Notes: a model not told the origin generated them from the sequence alone. DNA of 64,000 nt from Kitasatospora sp. NA04385 (GCF_013364235.1 NZ_CP054919.1:1320477-1384476); one strand, 5' to 3'. Positions 49,141-61,310 are shown, counted from the first letter of the stretch. Numbers and translations are program-made.

Positions 49141-50370
49141 GTGAGCAGCGACCCGTGGGGCCGTGTCGACGAGCAGGGGAACGTCTACGTGAGGACGGCC
49201 GACGGCGAACGCCAGGTCGGCTCCTGGCAGGCCGGCTCCCCGGAGGAGGCCCTCGCCTACTTCGAGCGCAAGTTCCAGGGCCTGGAGGCGGAGACCGCCC
49301 TCCTGGAGCACCGGGTGCGCAAGACCGACCTGGCCGCCAAGGAGGCGCAGACCGCGCTGGACCACCTGCGCGCGCAGGTCACCGAGGCGCACGCGGTCGG
49401 CGACCTGGCCGCGCTGGCCGCCCGCCTGGACGCCCTGGCCGGCGAGATCGAGGCCCGGCAGGGCGAGCGCAAGGCCGCCCGGGCGAAGGCCCAGGAGGAG
49501 ACCCGCGCCGCCAAGGAGGCGCTGGTCGCCGAGGCCGAGCAGCTCGCCGAGTCCAACCAGTGGCGGGAGGCCGGCGACCGGCTGCGCGCCCTGGTCGACA
49601 ACTGGAAGGCGCTGCCGCGGCTGGACCGCAAGAGCGACGACGAGCTGTGGCACCGCTTCTCGCACGCCCGCTCGGTCTTCTCCAAGCACCGCAAGGCGCA
49701 CTTCGCGGCGCTCGACTCGGAGCGCGAGTCGGCCCGCGCGGTGAAGGAGCGGCTGGTCGCCCAGGCCGAGGCGCTCTCCGGCTCCACCGAGTGGGGCCCC
49801 ACCGCCGCCGCCTACCGCGACCTGATGACGCAGTGGAAGGCCGCCGGCCGCGCCCAGCGGGACGCGGAGGAGGAGCTGTGGGCCCGCTTCCGCGGCGCCC
49901 AGGACGTCTTCTTCCAGGCCCGGTCCTCCGCGTTCTCCGAGCGCGACGCCGAGCAGGGCGAGAACCAGAAGGCCAAGGAGGCGCTGCTGGTCGAGGCCGA
50001 GGCGATCCTGCCGATCACCGACCTGAAGGCCGCCAAGGCCGCGCTGCGCGAGGTCTCCGAGCGCTGGGAGGCCATCGGCCACGTCCCGCGCGACGCCCGT
50101 CCGAAGCTGGACGGCCGGCTGTCCGCGGTGGAGCGCGCCGTCCGCGAGGCCGAGGAGGCCGAGTGGCAGCGCTCCAACCCGGAGGCCCGGGCCCGCGCCA
50201 CCGGCATGACCGCCCTGCTCCAGGCCGCCGTGGACAAGCTCCGCGCCGACCTGGACAAGGCCCGCGCGGCGGGCAACACCTCCCGGGCCGCCAAGCTGGA
50301 GGCCGAGCTGGAGGGCCGCCAGGCGCTGCTCGACCAGGCGCAGAAGTCGCTGCAGGAGTTCAGCTCCTGA
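49141..50370 (+). CDS. DUF349 repeat protein
   Basis: A 409-residue, strongly helical and charged protein containing several DUF349 repeats, each with a conserved Trp segment (SNQWREAGDRLRALVDNWKALP; STEWGPTAAAYRDLMTQWKAAGR; ISERWEAIGHVPRD-like), preceded by a short beta-rich start (PWGRVDEQGNVYVRTADGERQVG). Family function is poorly known; RNA- or ribosome-related roles have been suggested. GTG 49141 follows GGAGGAGG. It lies between the cyclophilin gene and a shared terminator. Confidence 0.9.
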   Translation: MSSDPWGRVDEQGNVYVRTADGERQVGSWQAGSPEEALAYFERKFQGLEAETALLEHRVRKTDLAAKEAQTALDHLRAQVTEAHAVGDLAALAARLDALAGEIEARQGERKAARAKAQEETRAAKEALVAEAEQLAESNQWREAGDRLRALVDNWKALPRLDRKSDDELWHRFSHARSVFSKHRKAHFAALDSERESARAVKERLVAQAEALSGSTEWGPTAAAYRDLMTQWKAAGRAQRDAEEELWARFRGAQDVFFQARSSAFSERDAEQGENQKAKEALLVEAEAILPITDLKAAKAALREVSERWEAIGHVPRDARPKLDGRLSAVERAVREAEEAEWQRSNPEARARATGMTALLQAAVDKLRADLDKARAAGNTSRAAKLEAELEGRQALLDQAQKSLQEFSS

Positions 50371-50377
50371 CCCGGCT

Positions 50378-50428
50378 CCGTACCCGAAGGGCCCCCGTCC
50401 GCACCGGACGGGGGCCCTTCGGGTACGG
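50378..50428. terminator. Bidirectional terminator with 24-bp perfect stem
   Basis: Arms 50378-50401 and 50405-50428 are perfectly complementary over 24 bp with a 3-nt loop (CAC). It lies 7 bp after the DUF349 stop and 2 bp before the stop of the convergent lipoprotein gene, serving both. Confidence 0.9.
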
Positions 50429-50430
50429 GG

Positions 50431-51221
50431 TCACACCACCGAGGGCGTGGCGGCCGGCGACTGCAGCTGGTCCAGGTCCAGGCTCTGGTCGGGCCCGGGG
50501 GTGGCGCTGGGGACGGGGGTGCCGAACTCGCTGAAATCGACCTTCCCGGTGTCCTGCTCCAGCTCCAGCGGCACCGCCGCGCCGGTGGTGGCCACGTACA
50601 GGGTGCCGGTGCCGGAGGCGCCGCTCAGCGCGAGGGCGGGGCGGTCCTGCACGGTGGCCGGTTCGCCCCGGGTCACGCCGCTCCCCGCGCTGCCGAGCCG
50701 GTCGGCCAGCGCGCCCAGGTCGCACAGCTCGGTGATCTCGCCGAAGTCCGGATTGTCGCTGCTGGTCCGCAGGTAGCGGTCGCCGACCAGGTCGGACAGC
50801 GCCGAACCGCCGTGGGTCTGCCAGAACTCCTGGTCCGGCTTCACCCACAGCTGCGTCCCGGCCTTGACCACCTCGAAGCTGCCGACGCCGAGCTGGCCGA
50901 GCGTGCCGGTGCAGTCCCCGGCGGTGTTCAGCCGCAGGTCCACCCGGACCTGCGCGCCCTGGGTGCTCAGCGTGCCGGCCGTCCGGACCGTGCCCGCGTC
51001 CCGGAGGCCCTGCACCGCCCGCTGGAGGGCCTGGTCGGCCGGGAGCGCCGCGAGGCCGTTGTCCCCGGCCGCGGAGGCCGCCGCCGGGCGGCCGTCACCG
51101 CGCTGCCGGTGCCGCTCGCCGCCGGGCCGCCGGAGCCGCCCGAACCGCTGCCGCACCCGGCCGCCAGTGCCGCGGCCGCCACCGCGCCGACCGCCGCCGT
51201 CCTGAGCCGTATGCCGTGCAC
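50431..51221 (-). pseudogene. Lipoprotein gene with an apparent 1-nt frameshift
   Basis: From GTG 51221 (GGGAGG upstream) the frame encodes a signal peptide with lipobox LAAGC (HGIRLRTAAVGAVAAAALAAGC) and a Gly/Ser-rich linker up to about 51095. The rest of the protein (ASAAGDNGLAALPADQALQRAVQGLRDAGT... to EQDTGKVDFSEFGTP) continues in another frame that has no start of its own. The span is 791 nt, one short of a multiple of three, so a single missing base in the GC-rich run near 51080-51100 explains it. Intact, it would be a LppX/LprG-like secreted lipoprotein of about 263 residues. It may be a real mutation or a sequencing error. Confidence 0.75.
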
Positions 51222-51326
51222 GCTGCCTCCCGGAAAGCCGACCGCCCCCACCCGGCCAGTGTCGGCGGGGCGGGGGCGGGCGGCGACCGGAGCGCCGTGC
51301 GGGGCTCCTGCGCTTGCGGGCCGCGC

Positions 51327-53681
<2,355 letters not shown>

Positions 53682-53755
53682 TCCTACGTCGGATCAACCT
53701 TCATCGTACCGACAGCGCGCCCCCCTGCGGCGGCGCGCCCGCCTCGAACGGAGAA

Positions 53756-53785
53756 CCGCCCGGGAACGGTCGTGTTCCCGGGCGG
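53756..53785 (-). terminator. Terminator downstream of apt
   Basis: CCGCCCGGGAAC (53756-53767) and GTTCCCGGGCGG (53774-53785) pair perfectly over 12 bp with a 6-nt loop, 18 bp after the apt stop. Confidence 0.8.
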
Positions 53786-53803
53786 CCCTCGAACAGCGCG
53801 GTG

Positions 53804-54358
53804 TCACACCACGACGAGCGTCTCCAGCGGGGCGCCGTGCAGGTGCGGGGCGAGCTTCGCGCGCCCCGTCAGGAAGCCGAGCTCCATCAGCACCACCACG
53901 CCGACCAGCTCGGCCCCGGCCTCCTGGACCAGGTCCAGCGAGGCCGAGATCGTCCCGCCGGTGGCCAGCACGTCGTCGACCACCAGGACCCGCTCGCCCG
54001 GCTCGAACGCGTCGCACTGGACCTCCAGCGTCGCCGACCCGTACTCCAGGTCGTACGAGCGGGAGAACACCTCGCCGGGCAGCTTGCCCTTCTTGCGGAT
54101 CGGGACGAACCCGAGCCCGGCCGCGAACGCGGCCGGCGCGGCGAGGACGAACCCCCGCGCCTCCAGCCCGACCACCTTGGTGGCGCCGAGCTCCTTCGCC
54201 CGCGAGGCCAGCGCCCGGGTCAGCACGCCGAACGCCTCGGCGTCGGCCAGCAGGGGGGCGATGTCCTTGAACAGGACCCCCGGCTTGGGGTAGTCCTGCA
54301 CGTCCCGGATCCGGCTGTTGAGCAGCTCGGACAGGGCGGGGTCGGTGGTGGAGGTCAC
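53804..54358 (-). CDS. apt: Adenine phosphoribosyltransferase
   Basis: Salvages adenine to AMP with PRPP. The 184-residue protein has the type I PRTase loop RVLVVDDVLATGGTISASL (PRPP binding), DYPKPGVLFKDIAPLL near the start and GLEARGFVLAAPAAFAAGLGFVPIRKKGKLPGE. GTG 54358, with AAGGA upstream, 20 bp after the secF stop. The secD-secF-apt-rel order is standard in actinobacteria. Confidence 0.96.
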   Translation of the reverse strand: MTSTTDPALSELLNSRIRDVQDYPKPGVLFKDIAPLLADAEAFGVLTRALASRAKELGATKVVGLEARGFVLAAPAAFAAGLGFVPIRKKGKLPGEVFSRSYDLEYGSATLEVQCDAFEPGERVLVVDDVLATGGTISASLDLVQEAGAELVGVVVLMELGFLTGRAKLAPHLHGAPLETLVVV

Positions 54359-54378
54359 GGGGGTTCCTTCGCGGAGGG

Positions 54379-55491
54379 TCAGTGCTTGCCGGACGGCCGT
54401 CCCTTGCCGCGGGCGCGGCCGACCGGCTGGTTACGCTGTCCGACCATACCGGCCGCGACCTGCTCCTCGTCGCCGTCCTCGCTGTCGGCGCTCTCGCCGC
54501 GGGCTTCGGCCTCGGCCGCGGCCTTGGCCTCCGAGGCGCGCCGCTGGGCGACCCGCTTGGCCAGCGCCTTCATCTCCGGGGCCTGCTCCTTGAGCTGCGC
54601 GAGCAGCGGGGTGGCCACGCAGATGGAGGAGTAGGCACCGGCCGCGAGGCCGATGAACAGGGCCAGCGAGATGTCGTTCAGGGTGCCCGCGCCCAGGAAG
54701 CCGCCGCCGATGAACAGCAGCGCCGAGACCGGGAGCAGGGCGACGACCGTGGTGTTGATGGAGCGCACCAGGGTCTGGTTGAGGCCGTGGTTGGCGGCCT
54801 CGCTGTAGGTGCGGCGGGACTGCTTGGTGATGCCCTTGGTGTTCTCCTTCACGGTGTCGAAGACGACGACCGTGTCGTAGAGCGAGTAGCCGAGGATGGT
54901 CAGGAAGCCGATCACGGTGCCCGGGGTGACCTCGAAGCCGACCAGGGCGTAGACGCCGATGGTGATCAGGAGGTCGTGGATCAGGGCGACCAGGGCGGCC
55001 ACCGCCATCCGCCACTCGAAGGCGATCGCCATGTAGACGGTGACCAGGACCATGAAGACGATCAGGCCGGTCAGCGCCTTCTTGGAGATGTCGGCACCCC
55101 AGGAGGGGCCGATCACCTGGGCGTTGATGTCCTGCTCCTGGACGCCGATCGCCTGCGAGAACTCCTTGGTGAAGGTGGTCGCGGGGATCGACTCCTCGGC
55201 GCTGACCTGGATCCGGACGTCGCCCTTGTCCGTGGTCTGCACCAGCGCGGTGTGCGAGCCGATGATCTTGTCGGCGGTGTCCTTCGCCTGCGAGGCGGAC
55301 AGGCCGGGCTTGTGCACGGTGTAGACCGAGCCGCCCTTGAACTCGATGCCCAGGTGCAGGCCCAGGGCCAGGCCGATGCCGGCCACCAGGACGATCACCG
55401 CGGAGATCGAGTACCAGATCTTCCGCCGGCCGACGAAGTCGAAGGAGACCTCGCCCTGGTAGAGGCGGTGACCGATGTTGCGGAGCGACAT
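54379..55491 (-). CDS. secF: Protein export membrane protein SecF
   Basis: Works with SecD to drive late steps of Sec export with proton motive force. The 370-residue, six-helix protein has GIEFKGGSVYTV after helix 1, LVALIHDLLITIGVYALVGFEVTPGTVIGFLTILGYSLYDTVVVFDTVKEN (the SecD/F signature) and a charged C-terminal tail. ATG 55491, 3 bp after the secD stop, so tightly coupled. An acidic/Ala-rich C-terminus is longer than in E. coli. Confidence 0.97.
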   Translation of the reverse strand: MSLRNIGHRLYQGEVSFDFVGRRKIWYSISAVIVLVAGIGLALGLHLGIEFKGGSVYTVHKPGLSASQAKDTADKIIGSHTALVQTTDKGDVRIQVSAEESIPATTFTKEFSQAIGVQEQDINAQVIGPSWGADISKKALTGLIVFMVLVTVYMAIAFEWRMAVAALVALIHDLLITIGVYALVGFEVTPGTVIGFLTILGYSLYDTVVVFDTVKENTKGITKQSRRTYSEAANHGLNQTLVRSINTTVVALLPVSALLFIGGGFLGAGTLNDISLALFIGLAAGAYSSICVATPLLAQLKEQAPEMKALAKRVAQRRASEAKAAAEAEARGESADSEDGDEEQVAAGMVGQRNQPVGRARGKGRPSGKH

Positions 55492-55494
55492 GGG

Positions 55495-57309
55495 TCAGAC
55501 CTCCTGGGTGGTGGTGGGACGGCGGCGGGAGCCGCGCAGCGGCGGACGGGCGCCGAGCCGCTTCGGGTCCAGGCCGGACCACGGGTGGCCGCCGGCGAAG
55601 AACTTGGTGCGGGCGAGCAGGGTGATCAGCGGCTTGGTGAACAGGAAGATCACCACGACGTCGAGCAGGGTGGTCAGGCCCAGCGTGAAGGCGAAGCCCT
55701 GCACCTTGCCGACCGACACCAGGTAGAGCACCGCGGCACACAGGAAGGACACGAAGTCCGAGACCAGGATGGTGCGCCGGGCCCGCGGCCAGGCGCGCTG
55801 CACGGCGGCCCGCAGCTGGGCGCCCTCGCGGACCTCGTCGCGGATGCGCTCGAAGTACACGATGAACGAGTCGGCGGTGATGCCGATCGCGACGATCGCG
55901 CCGCAGACCGCGGGCAGGTTCAGCGCGAAGCCGATGCCCGCGCCCAGCAGGCTCATGATCGACCAGGTCAGGACCGCCGAGACGACCAGGCCGGCGATCG
56001 AGATCAGGCCCAGGCCGCGGTAGTAGACCAGCGAGTACGCGACCACCAGGACCATGCCGATCAGACCGGCGATCAGGCCCGCCTTCAGCTGCTCGGAGCC
56101 GAGCTGCGGGGAGACGGTGGTGACGTCGCTCTTGACGAAGTCCAGCGGGAGCGCGCCGTAGCTCAGCACGTTCGCCAGCGACTTGGCGTCCTCCGAGGTG
56201 AAGGTGCCGCTGATGACGGCGGTGCCGCCGCTGATCGACTCCGACACGTACGGGTGGGAGACGACCTGGCCGTCCAGCACGATCGCGAACTGGTTGGCCG
56301 GGCTGGTCTGGGTGGCCAGCTGGCCGGTGGTGTCGGCGAAGGCCTTGGAGCCGGTGTCGTTGAACGACAGGTCGACCATCCAGCCCTTGCCGGTCTGGTT
56401 GTCGTAGACGGCCTGCGCCTTGGTGACGTCCTGGCCGTTCACGGCGACGCCGCCGAGCACGAACTTGTACCAGAGGCCCTGCTCCGCGTCGTACGAGCAG
56501 GCGATGGCCGGCTTGGTCGGGTCGCTGGTCTGGTAGTTGAGGCGCTGCGCCTTGTCGGTGCAGTCCAGCGCGGCGTACTTCTGCTGGAGCGCGGCGGTCT
56601 CCGGGTCCGGGGTGGCCGCGGCGCTCGGGTCGGCCGCGGGGGCCGAGGCGCCGGCGGAGGCGCTCGGCTGGGCCGCGGCGGAGCCGGAGGCGGAGGCGCT
56701 CGCGGAGGCCGACGGGTCGGCCTGCAGCGCGCCGGAGAGGGCGCGGCCGGCCTTGGTGGCGGACGCGGAGGCGCTCGCGGAGGCACTCGCGGAGGAGGAG
56801 GCCGAGGCGGAGGCGCCGCTGCCGGCGCTCGCGGAGGCGCCCGCGCTCGGGGCCGCCGAGGCCTCGGCGCCCGCGGAGGCGGAGGCCGACGGGTCGGGCT
56901 GCTGGGCGGCCGCGCCGGACGGCTCGGCGACCAGCACCGGGCGGAAGTAGAGCTTGGCGGTGTCACCGACCTTGTCGATGGACTGCTGCGTGTTACCACC
57001 GTCGGGGATGTTGACGATGATGTTCGCGTTGCCCTGGGTCTGGACCTCCGCCTCGGAGACGCCCATGCCGTTGACGCGCTTCTGGATGATGCTGACCGCG
57101 GTGTCCAGGTTGGTCTTGTTGACCGCGGAAGGATCATCGGACTTAGCGGTCAGCGTGACGCTGGTGCCACCGGCGAGGTCGATACCGAGACGCGGCTTGG
57201 TGTTGCCCGTCCCGAACATGAGGGCCACAAGGCCGACGGTGACCACCAGGATGAGCGCCAGCGCCCGTCCCGGGTATCCGTCGCGCGACCGCGACTTGGG
57301 TGTTGCCAC
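55495..57309 (-). CDS. secD: Protein translocase subunit SecD with Ala/Ser-rich insertion
   Basis: The 604-residue subunit has helix 1, GIDLAGGTSVTLTAKS, the periplasmic P1 region and the C-terminal five-helix part with GIGFALNLPAVCGAIVAIGITADSFIVYFERIRDEVREG. Between residues about 131 and 238 lies a low-complexity segment rich in Ala and Ser, with ASASASAS runs, inserted in the exported P1 domain. GTG 57309. It sits between yajC (148 bp upstream) and secF (3 bp downstream). Confidence 0.96.
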   Translation of the reverse strand: MATPKSRSRDGYPGRALALILVVTVGLVALMFGTGNTKPRLGIDLAGGTSVTLTAKSDDPSAVNKTNLDTAVSIIQKRVNGMGVSEAEVQTQGNANIIVNIPDGGNTQQSIDKVGDTAKLYFRPVLVAEPSGAAAQQPDPSASASAGAEASAAPSAGASASAGSGASASASSSASASASASASATKAGRALSGALQADPSASASASASGSAAAQPSASAGASAPAADPSAAATPDPETAALQQKYAALDCTDKAQRLNYQTSDPTKPAIACSYDAEQGLWYKFVLGGVAVNGQDVTKAQAVYDNQTGKGWMVDLSFNDTGSKAFADTTGQLATQTSPANQFAIVLDGQVVSHPYVSESISGGTAVISGTFTSEDAKSLANVLSYGALPLDFVKSDVTTVSPQLGSEQLKAGLIAGLIGMVLVVAYSLVYYRGLGLISIAGLVVSAVLTWSIMSLLGAGIGFALNLPAVCGAIVAIGITADSFIVYFERIRDEVREGAQLRAAVQRAWPRARRTILVSDFVSFLCAAVLYLVSVGKVQGFAFTLGLTTLLDVVVIFLFTKPLITLLARTKFFAGGHPWSGLDPKRLGARPPLRGSRRRPTTTQEV

Positions 57310-57457
57310 CTTGCTCGTTTCTCCCTGTCCATGCCGCCCGGCGGCCGGCCTCCGGCCCCGCGCTGGGCGGGGTGCCGGAAGGCGGCGGACGCACGACGGC
57401 CCAAGAGTCTTGTTGGGCTTGCGGCGGATGCCGCTGGTCGAGGGTGCCCCGACCGTA

Positions 57458-57862
57458 CTACTTGCTCTCGGGAGCCTCGGCGTCGGCCTTCGCCTCGTCC
57501 TTGGACAGGCTCAGCGGCTTCTCGTCGGCGTCCGCGTCCGCCACGGCCTCGACGGCCTCGGCGTCCTCGACGGACTCGTCCTCGGCGGGGCGGCCGTTGA
57601 TGATCGCGTCGTACTCCAGCGGCTCCAGGACGGCCGCGATCGCGCCCTTGGTGTAGTGGGCCACCACGCCGGGGGCGACCTCCAGCTCGACGGTCTCGTC
57701 GTTGACCGCCTTCACCAGGGCGTACATGCCGCCGATGGTGCGCACGCCCGACCCCGGCTGCAGCGCGGACTGCATGCTCTGCGCCTGCGCCTGCCGCTTC
57801 TTCTGCGAGCGGAACATCAGGAAGATCGCGAGGAGCGGGAGGATGAGGATGATCAGATTCAC
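57458..57862 (-). CDS. yajC: Preprotein translocase accessory subunit YajC
   Basis: A 134-residue protein with one N-terminal helix (LIILILPLLAIFLMFRSQKKRQAQ), a short beta-rich domain (VRTIGGMYALVKAVNDETVELEVAPGVVAHYTKGAIAAVLEP) and a long acidic C-terminal tail (ESVEDAEAVEAVADADADEKPLS...). It associates with SecDF. The tail makes it longer than the usual 85-110 residues. GTG 57862, upstream of secD. Confidence 0.93.
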   Translation of the reverse strand: MNLIILILPLLAIFLMFRSQKKRQAQAQSMQSALQPGSGVRTIGGMYALVKAVNDETVELEVAPGVVAHYTKGAIAAVLEPLEYDAIINGRPAEDESVEDAEAVEAVADADADEKPLSLSKDEAKADAEAPESK

Positions 57863-58043
57863 GGCCAGGGTCCTTTGCGGCCGCGCGCGGCGACCAGTGC
57901 GTATACGTCGGCCCGTCGGGTGAGAGGGGCGGTCCGGCGGAGTCTAGGCGACCCGCACTCAACGGACAACGCCAAGCATGCCAGTGTGCCGCCGAAAGTG
58001 GCGAGCCTTGGCATGCACATAAACTCGCGATAAGGCGCCGGAG

Positions 58044-59129
58044 TTATGCCTGGCCGTCGCCCCAGAGGCCGCCCTGCTGGCCGCCCCGCGCTCCCTTCGG
58101 CGCTCCCTGGGCCTGCGGCGGGGTCAGCCCCAGGTGGTGCCAGGCCGCCGCGGTGGCGATCCGCCCGCGCGGGGTGCGCGCCAGCAGGCCCTCCCGAACG
58201 AGGAAGGGCTCGGCCACCTCCTCGACCGTCTCCGCCTCCTCGCCGACCGCCACCGCCAGCGTGGACAGGCCCACCGGGCCGCCGCCGAACAGCTTCAGCA
58301 GCGCCTCCAGCACCGCCCGGTCCAGCCGGTCCAGGCCGCGCGCGTCGACCTCGTAGACCTCCAGCGCCCGGGCGGCGATCTCCCGGCTGACCAGGCCGTC
58401 GTGCCGGACCTGCGCGAAGTCCCGCACCCGGCGCAGCAGCCGGTTGGCGATCCGGGGCGTGCCGCGCGAGCGGCCGGCGATCTCGGCCGCGCCCGCCGGG
58501 TCGATCTCCACGTCCAGCAGGCCCGCCGAGCGGTGCACCACCCGCTCCAGCTCGGCCGGGGCGTAGAACTCCATGTGGCCGGTGAAGCCGAAGCGGTCGC
58601 GCAGCGGCGGCGGCAGCAGGCCCGCCCGGGTGGTCGCGCCGACCAGCGTGAACGGCGGCAGCTCCAGCGGGATCGCGGTGGCGCCGGGGCCCTTGCCGAC
58701 GATCACGTCGACCCGGAAGTCCTCCATCGCCATGTAGAGCATCTCCTCGGCGGGCCGGGACATCCGGTGGATCTCGTCGAGGAACAGCACCTCGCCCTCG
58801 GTCAGCGAGGACAGGATCGCCGCCAGGTCCCCGGCGTGCTGGATCGCCGGGCCCGAGGTGATCCGGATCGGGGCGTTCAGCTCGGCCGCGATGATCATCG
58901 ACAGGGTGGTCTTGCCCAGCCCGGGCGGGCCGCTCAGCAGCACGTGGTCCGGCGCCGCGCCGCGCTTGCGGGCCGCCTGGAGGACCAGCGAGAGCTGCTC
59001 GCGCACCCGCTCCTGCCCGATGAACTCCTCCAGCAGCCGGGGCCGCAGCGCGGCCTCCACCGCCTGGTCCTCGCCGTCGGCGGACGCCGCCACCAGGCGG
59101 TCAACGGGCTCGGACTCGTACGGGCTCAT
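58044..59129 (-). CDS. ruvB: Holliday junction branch migration helicase RuvB
   Basis: An AAA+ motor of 361 residues (from ATG 59129). [18 protein letters not shown], Walker [13 protein letters not shown], Walker [20 protein letters not shown], sensor and arginine-finger region [17 protein letters not shown], and a winged-helix C-domain ([59 protein letters not shown]). An ATG at 59147 would add six residues; the ribosome binding site GGGGAG favours 59129 slightly. Gly/Gln-rich C-terminal tail. Third gene of ruvC-ruvA-ruvB. Confidence 0.96.
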   Translation of the reverse strand: MSPYESEPVDRLVAASADGEDQAVEAALRPRLLEEFIGQERVREQLSLVLQAARKRGAAPDHVLLSGPPGLGKTTLSMIIAAELNAPIRITSGPAIQHAGDLAAILSSLTEGEVLFLDEIHRMSRPAEEMLYMAMEDFRVDVIVGKGPGATAIPLELPPFTLVGATTRAGLLPPPLRDRFGFTGHMEFYAPAELERVVHRSAGLLDVEIDPAGAAEIAGRSRGTPRIANRLLRRVRDFAQVRHDGLVSREIAARALEVYEVDARGLDRLDRAVLEALLKLFGGGPVGLSTLAVAVGEEAETVEEVAEPFLVREGLLARTPRGRIATAAAWHHLGLTPPQAQGAPKGARGGQQGGLWGDGQA

Positions 59130-59202
59130 CGGAAAACTGCTCCCCATGTCGACTTGGAGACGGATCGTCCTATTGCTTCGGCGCCGGGCCGCACCGGGCC
59201 GC

Positions 59203-59814
59203 TCAGCGGGCCCGGTTCAGGCCGCGCAGGGCGAGCCGGAGCAGGGTGCCGACGTCCGGCACGGACTGCGCCTCGGCCTCCGGCGCGACCCGGGCCACCG
59301 CCTCGTCCGCCTCCCGCGGAGCGTAGCCCAGGCCCACCAGGGCCGCGTGCAGCTGCTCGTGCCAGGGCGCCGGGCCGGACGCGACCGGCTTCTGCGCCGG
59401 GACGGTGCCGTGCGGGGCGCCGAGCTTGTCCTTGTACTCCAGCAGCAGCTTGGCCGCCTTCGCCTTGCCGATGCCGGGCACCGCGATCAGCGCCTTCTCG
59501 TCGCCGCCCGCCACCGCCACCCGCAGCGCCTCCGGCGAGTGCACCCCGAGGATCGCCTGGGCCAGCTTCGGCCCGACGCCGGGCGCGGCCTGCAACACCT
59601 CGAACGTCGCCCGCTCGTCGTCGTCGGCGAACCCGAACAGCGTCAGCGAGTCCTCCCGGACCACCAGCGAGGTCGCCAGCCGGGCCGGCTCCCCCACCCG
59701 CAGCGTGGCCAGCGTGGCCGGCGTGCACTGCACCGCCATCCCCACCCCGCCGACCTCTACCACGGCCACCCCGGCCCCCACCACCGCAACCGGCCCCTGC
59801 ACAAAGGCGATCAT
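59203..59814 (-). CDS. ruvA: Holliday junction DNA-binding protein RuvA
   Basis: Binds four-way junctions and loads RuvB. The 203-residue protein has the N-terminal OB fold ([29 protein letters not shown]), tandem helix-hairpin-helix motifs ([16 protein letters not shown] and [19 protein letters not shown]) and the C-terminal RuvB-contacting helices ([21 protein letters not shown]). ATG 59814; 51 bp after ruvC. Confidence 0.96.
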   Translation of the reverse strand: MIAFVQGPVAVVGAGVAVVEVGGVGMAVQCTPATLATLRVGEPARLATSLVVREDSLTLFGFADDDERATFEVLQAAPGVGPKLAQAILGVHSPEALRVAVAGGDEKALIAVPGIGKAKAAKLLLEYKDKLGAPHGTVPAQKPVASGPAPWHEQLHAALVGLGYAPREADEAVARVAPEAEAQSVPDVGTLLRLALRGLNRAR

Positions 59815-59864
59815 GGTGAAGTCGTTCCTCTCGATGGTTCCGATGCTTGGTACGTCCCGGGCCC

Positions 59865-59889
59865 GTCAGGGGCGCGGGGAACTGCGCGA
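59865..59889. repeat. Dispersed streptomycete intergenic repeat at the ruvC 3' end
   Basis: The element contains GGGGCGCGGGGAACTGCGCG, which from memory occurs hundreds of times near gene ends in Streptomyces genomes. Here it includes the ruvC stop codon and so supplies the last codons of the protein (SRSSPRP). It is the only copy in the window. No known function. Confidence 0.8.
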
Positions 59890-60441
59890 GCGGCCCGGCG
59901 CCCCGGCCCCGTGCCAGGAACCCCCGCCCGTGGCGTGGGCCTTGATCGCGGCGGTCAGCCGGTTGGTGGTGCCGCCGCGCCAGATGTGGCAGATGGCCAG
60001 GGCGAGGGCGTCCGCCGCGTCGGCGGGCCTGGGCGGGGCGTCCAGCCGCAGGATGCGGGTGACCATGGCGGTGACCTGGGCCTTGTCGGCCCGGCCGGAG
60101 CCGGTGACGGCGGCCTTGACCTCGCTGGGGGTGTGCAGCGTGACGGGGATGCCGCGGCGGGTCGCGCACAGCACGGCGACGGCGGAGGCCTGCGCGGTGC
60201 CCATCACGGTGCGGACGTTGTGCTGGGCGAACACCCGCTCCACGGCGACGAGTTCGGGCGAGTACCGGTCGAGCCAGGACTCCAGGCCCTGTTCGATGGC
60301 GAGCAGCCGGGGGCCGATCTCGTCCTCGGCGGGGGTGCGCACCACGCCGACCCCGAGCATCGCCAACGGCCGCCCGGGCAGTCCCTCGACCACCCCGACG
60401 CCGCACCTGGTCAGCCCAGGGTCCACACCCAGCACTCGCAC
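59866..60441 (-). CDS. ruvC: Holliday junction resolvase RuvC
   Basis: Cuts Holliday junctions bound by RuvAB. The 191-residue RNase H-fold enzyme has [18 protein letters not shown] (first Asp), [23 protein letters not shown] (Glu) and [19 protein letters not shown] with the C-terminal acidic pair. GTG 60441. The last residues ([20 protein letters not shown]) come from a dispersed repeat and lie beyond the fold, so the native C-terminus has been extended or replaced. Confidence 0.95.
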   Translation of the reverse strand: MRVLGVDPGLTRCGVGVVEGLPGRPLAMLGVGVVRTPAEDEIGPRLLAIEQGLESWLDRYSPELVAVERVFAQHNVRTVMGTAQASAVAVLCATRRGIPVTLHTPSEVKAAVTGSGRADKAQVTAMVTRILRLDAPPRPADAADALALAICHIWRGGTTNRLTAAIKAHATGGGSWHGAGAPGRSRSSPRP

Positions 60442-60507
60442 GGCCCCGCCTCTCTCCGGTCTGCGCAGGTTACCCCCGGCCACCGACAACCCGTCCCGGA
60501 CACGCCT

Positions 60508-60540
60508 CCGCCCGGCGGCCGCGAGCGGGCCACCGGGCGG
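60508..60540 (-). terminator. Terminator downstream of yebC
   Basis: In the minus-strand RNA CCGCCCGGTGGCC pairs with GGCCGCCGGGCGG over 13 bp with one U-G pair and a 7-nt loop, 14 bp after the yebC stop. Confidence 0.7.
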
Positions 60541-60554
60541 GGGAAGGACCGGGA

Positions 60555-61310
60555 TCAGGCGTCCAGCTCGGCCATGATCTCGTCGGAGACGTCGAAGTTG
60601 GCGAAGACGTTCTGCACGTCGTCGCTGTCCTCCAGCGCGTCGATCAGCTTGAAGATCTTGCGGGCGCCGTCGGCGTCCAGCTCGACCTGCATGCTGGGGA
60701 CGAAGTTGGCGTCGGCGGAGTCGTAGTCGATGCCCGCGTCGACCAGGGCGGTGCGGACCGCGACCATGTCGGTGGCCTCGGACATCACCTCGAAGGCCTC
60801 GCCCAGGTCGTTGACCTCCTCGGCGCCGGCGTCCAGCACGACGTCCAGGATGCGGTCCTCGTCCACGCCGTCGGCCTTGGGGACGATGACGACGCCCTTG
60901 CGGTTGAACAGGTAGGAGACCGAGCCCGGGTCGGCCATGTTGCCGCCGTTGCGGGTCATCGCGACGCGCACGTCGGAGGCGGCGCGGTTGCGGTTGTCGG
61001 TGAGGCACTCGATCAGGACGGCCACGCCGTTGGGGCCGTAGCCCTCGTACATGATCGTCGAGTAGTCGGCGCCGCCGGCCTCCGCACCGGAGCCGCGCTT
61101 GACGGCCCGGTTGATGTTGTCGATCGGGACGGAGCTCTTCTTCGCCTTCTGGATGGCGTCGTAGAGCGTCGGGTTGCCGGCCGGGTCGCCGCCGCCGGTG
61201 CGGGCCGCCACCTCGATGTTCTTGATCATCTTGGCGAAGAGCTTGCCGCGCTTGGCGTCGATCGCGGCCTTCTTGTGCTTGGTGGTAGCCCACTTAGAGT
61301 GGCCGGACAT
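60555..61310 (-). CDS. yebC: YebC/PmpR-family regulatory protein
   Basis: A 251-residue protein, [20 protein letters not shown] at the start, then [52 protein letters not shown] and [21 protein letters not shown], the canonical YebC pattern. Family members act as DNA-binding regulators or assist translation of proline-rich stretches. ATG 61310; stands just upstream of ruvC in the usual pdxS-pdxT-yebC-ruvC order. Confidence 0.96.
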   Translation of the reverse strand: MSGHSKWATTKHKKAAIDAKRGKLFAKMIKNIEVAARTGGGDPAGNPTLYDAIQKAKKSSVPIDNINRAVKRGSGAEAGGADYSTIMYEGYGPNGVAVLIECLTDNRNRAASDVRVAMTRNGGNMADPGSVSYLFNRKGVVIVPKADGVDEDRILDVVLDAGAEEVNDLGEAFEVMSEATDMVAVRTALVDAGIDYDSADANFVPSMQVELDADGARKIFKLIDALEDSDDVQNVFANFDVSDEIMAELDA

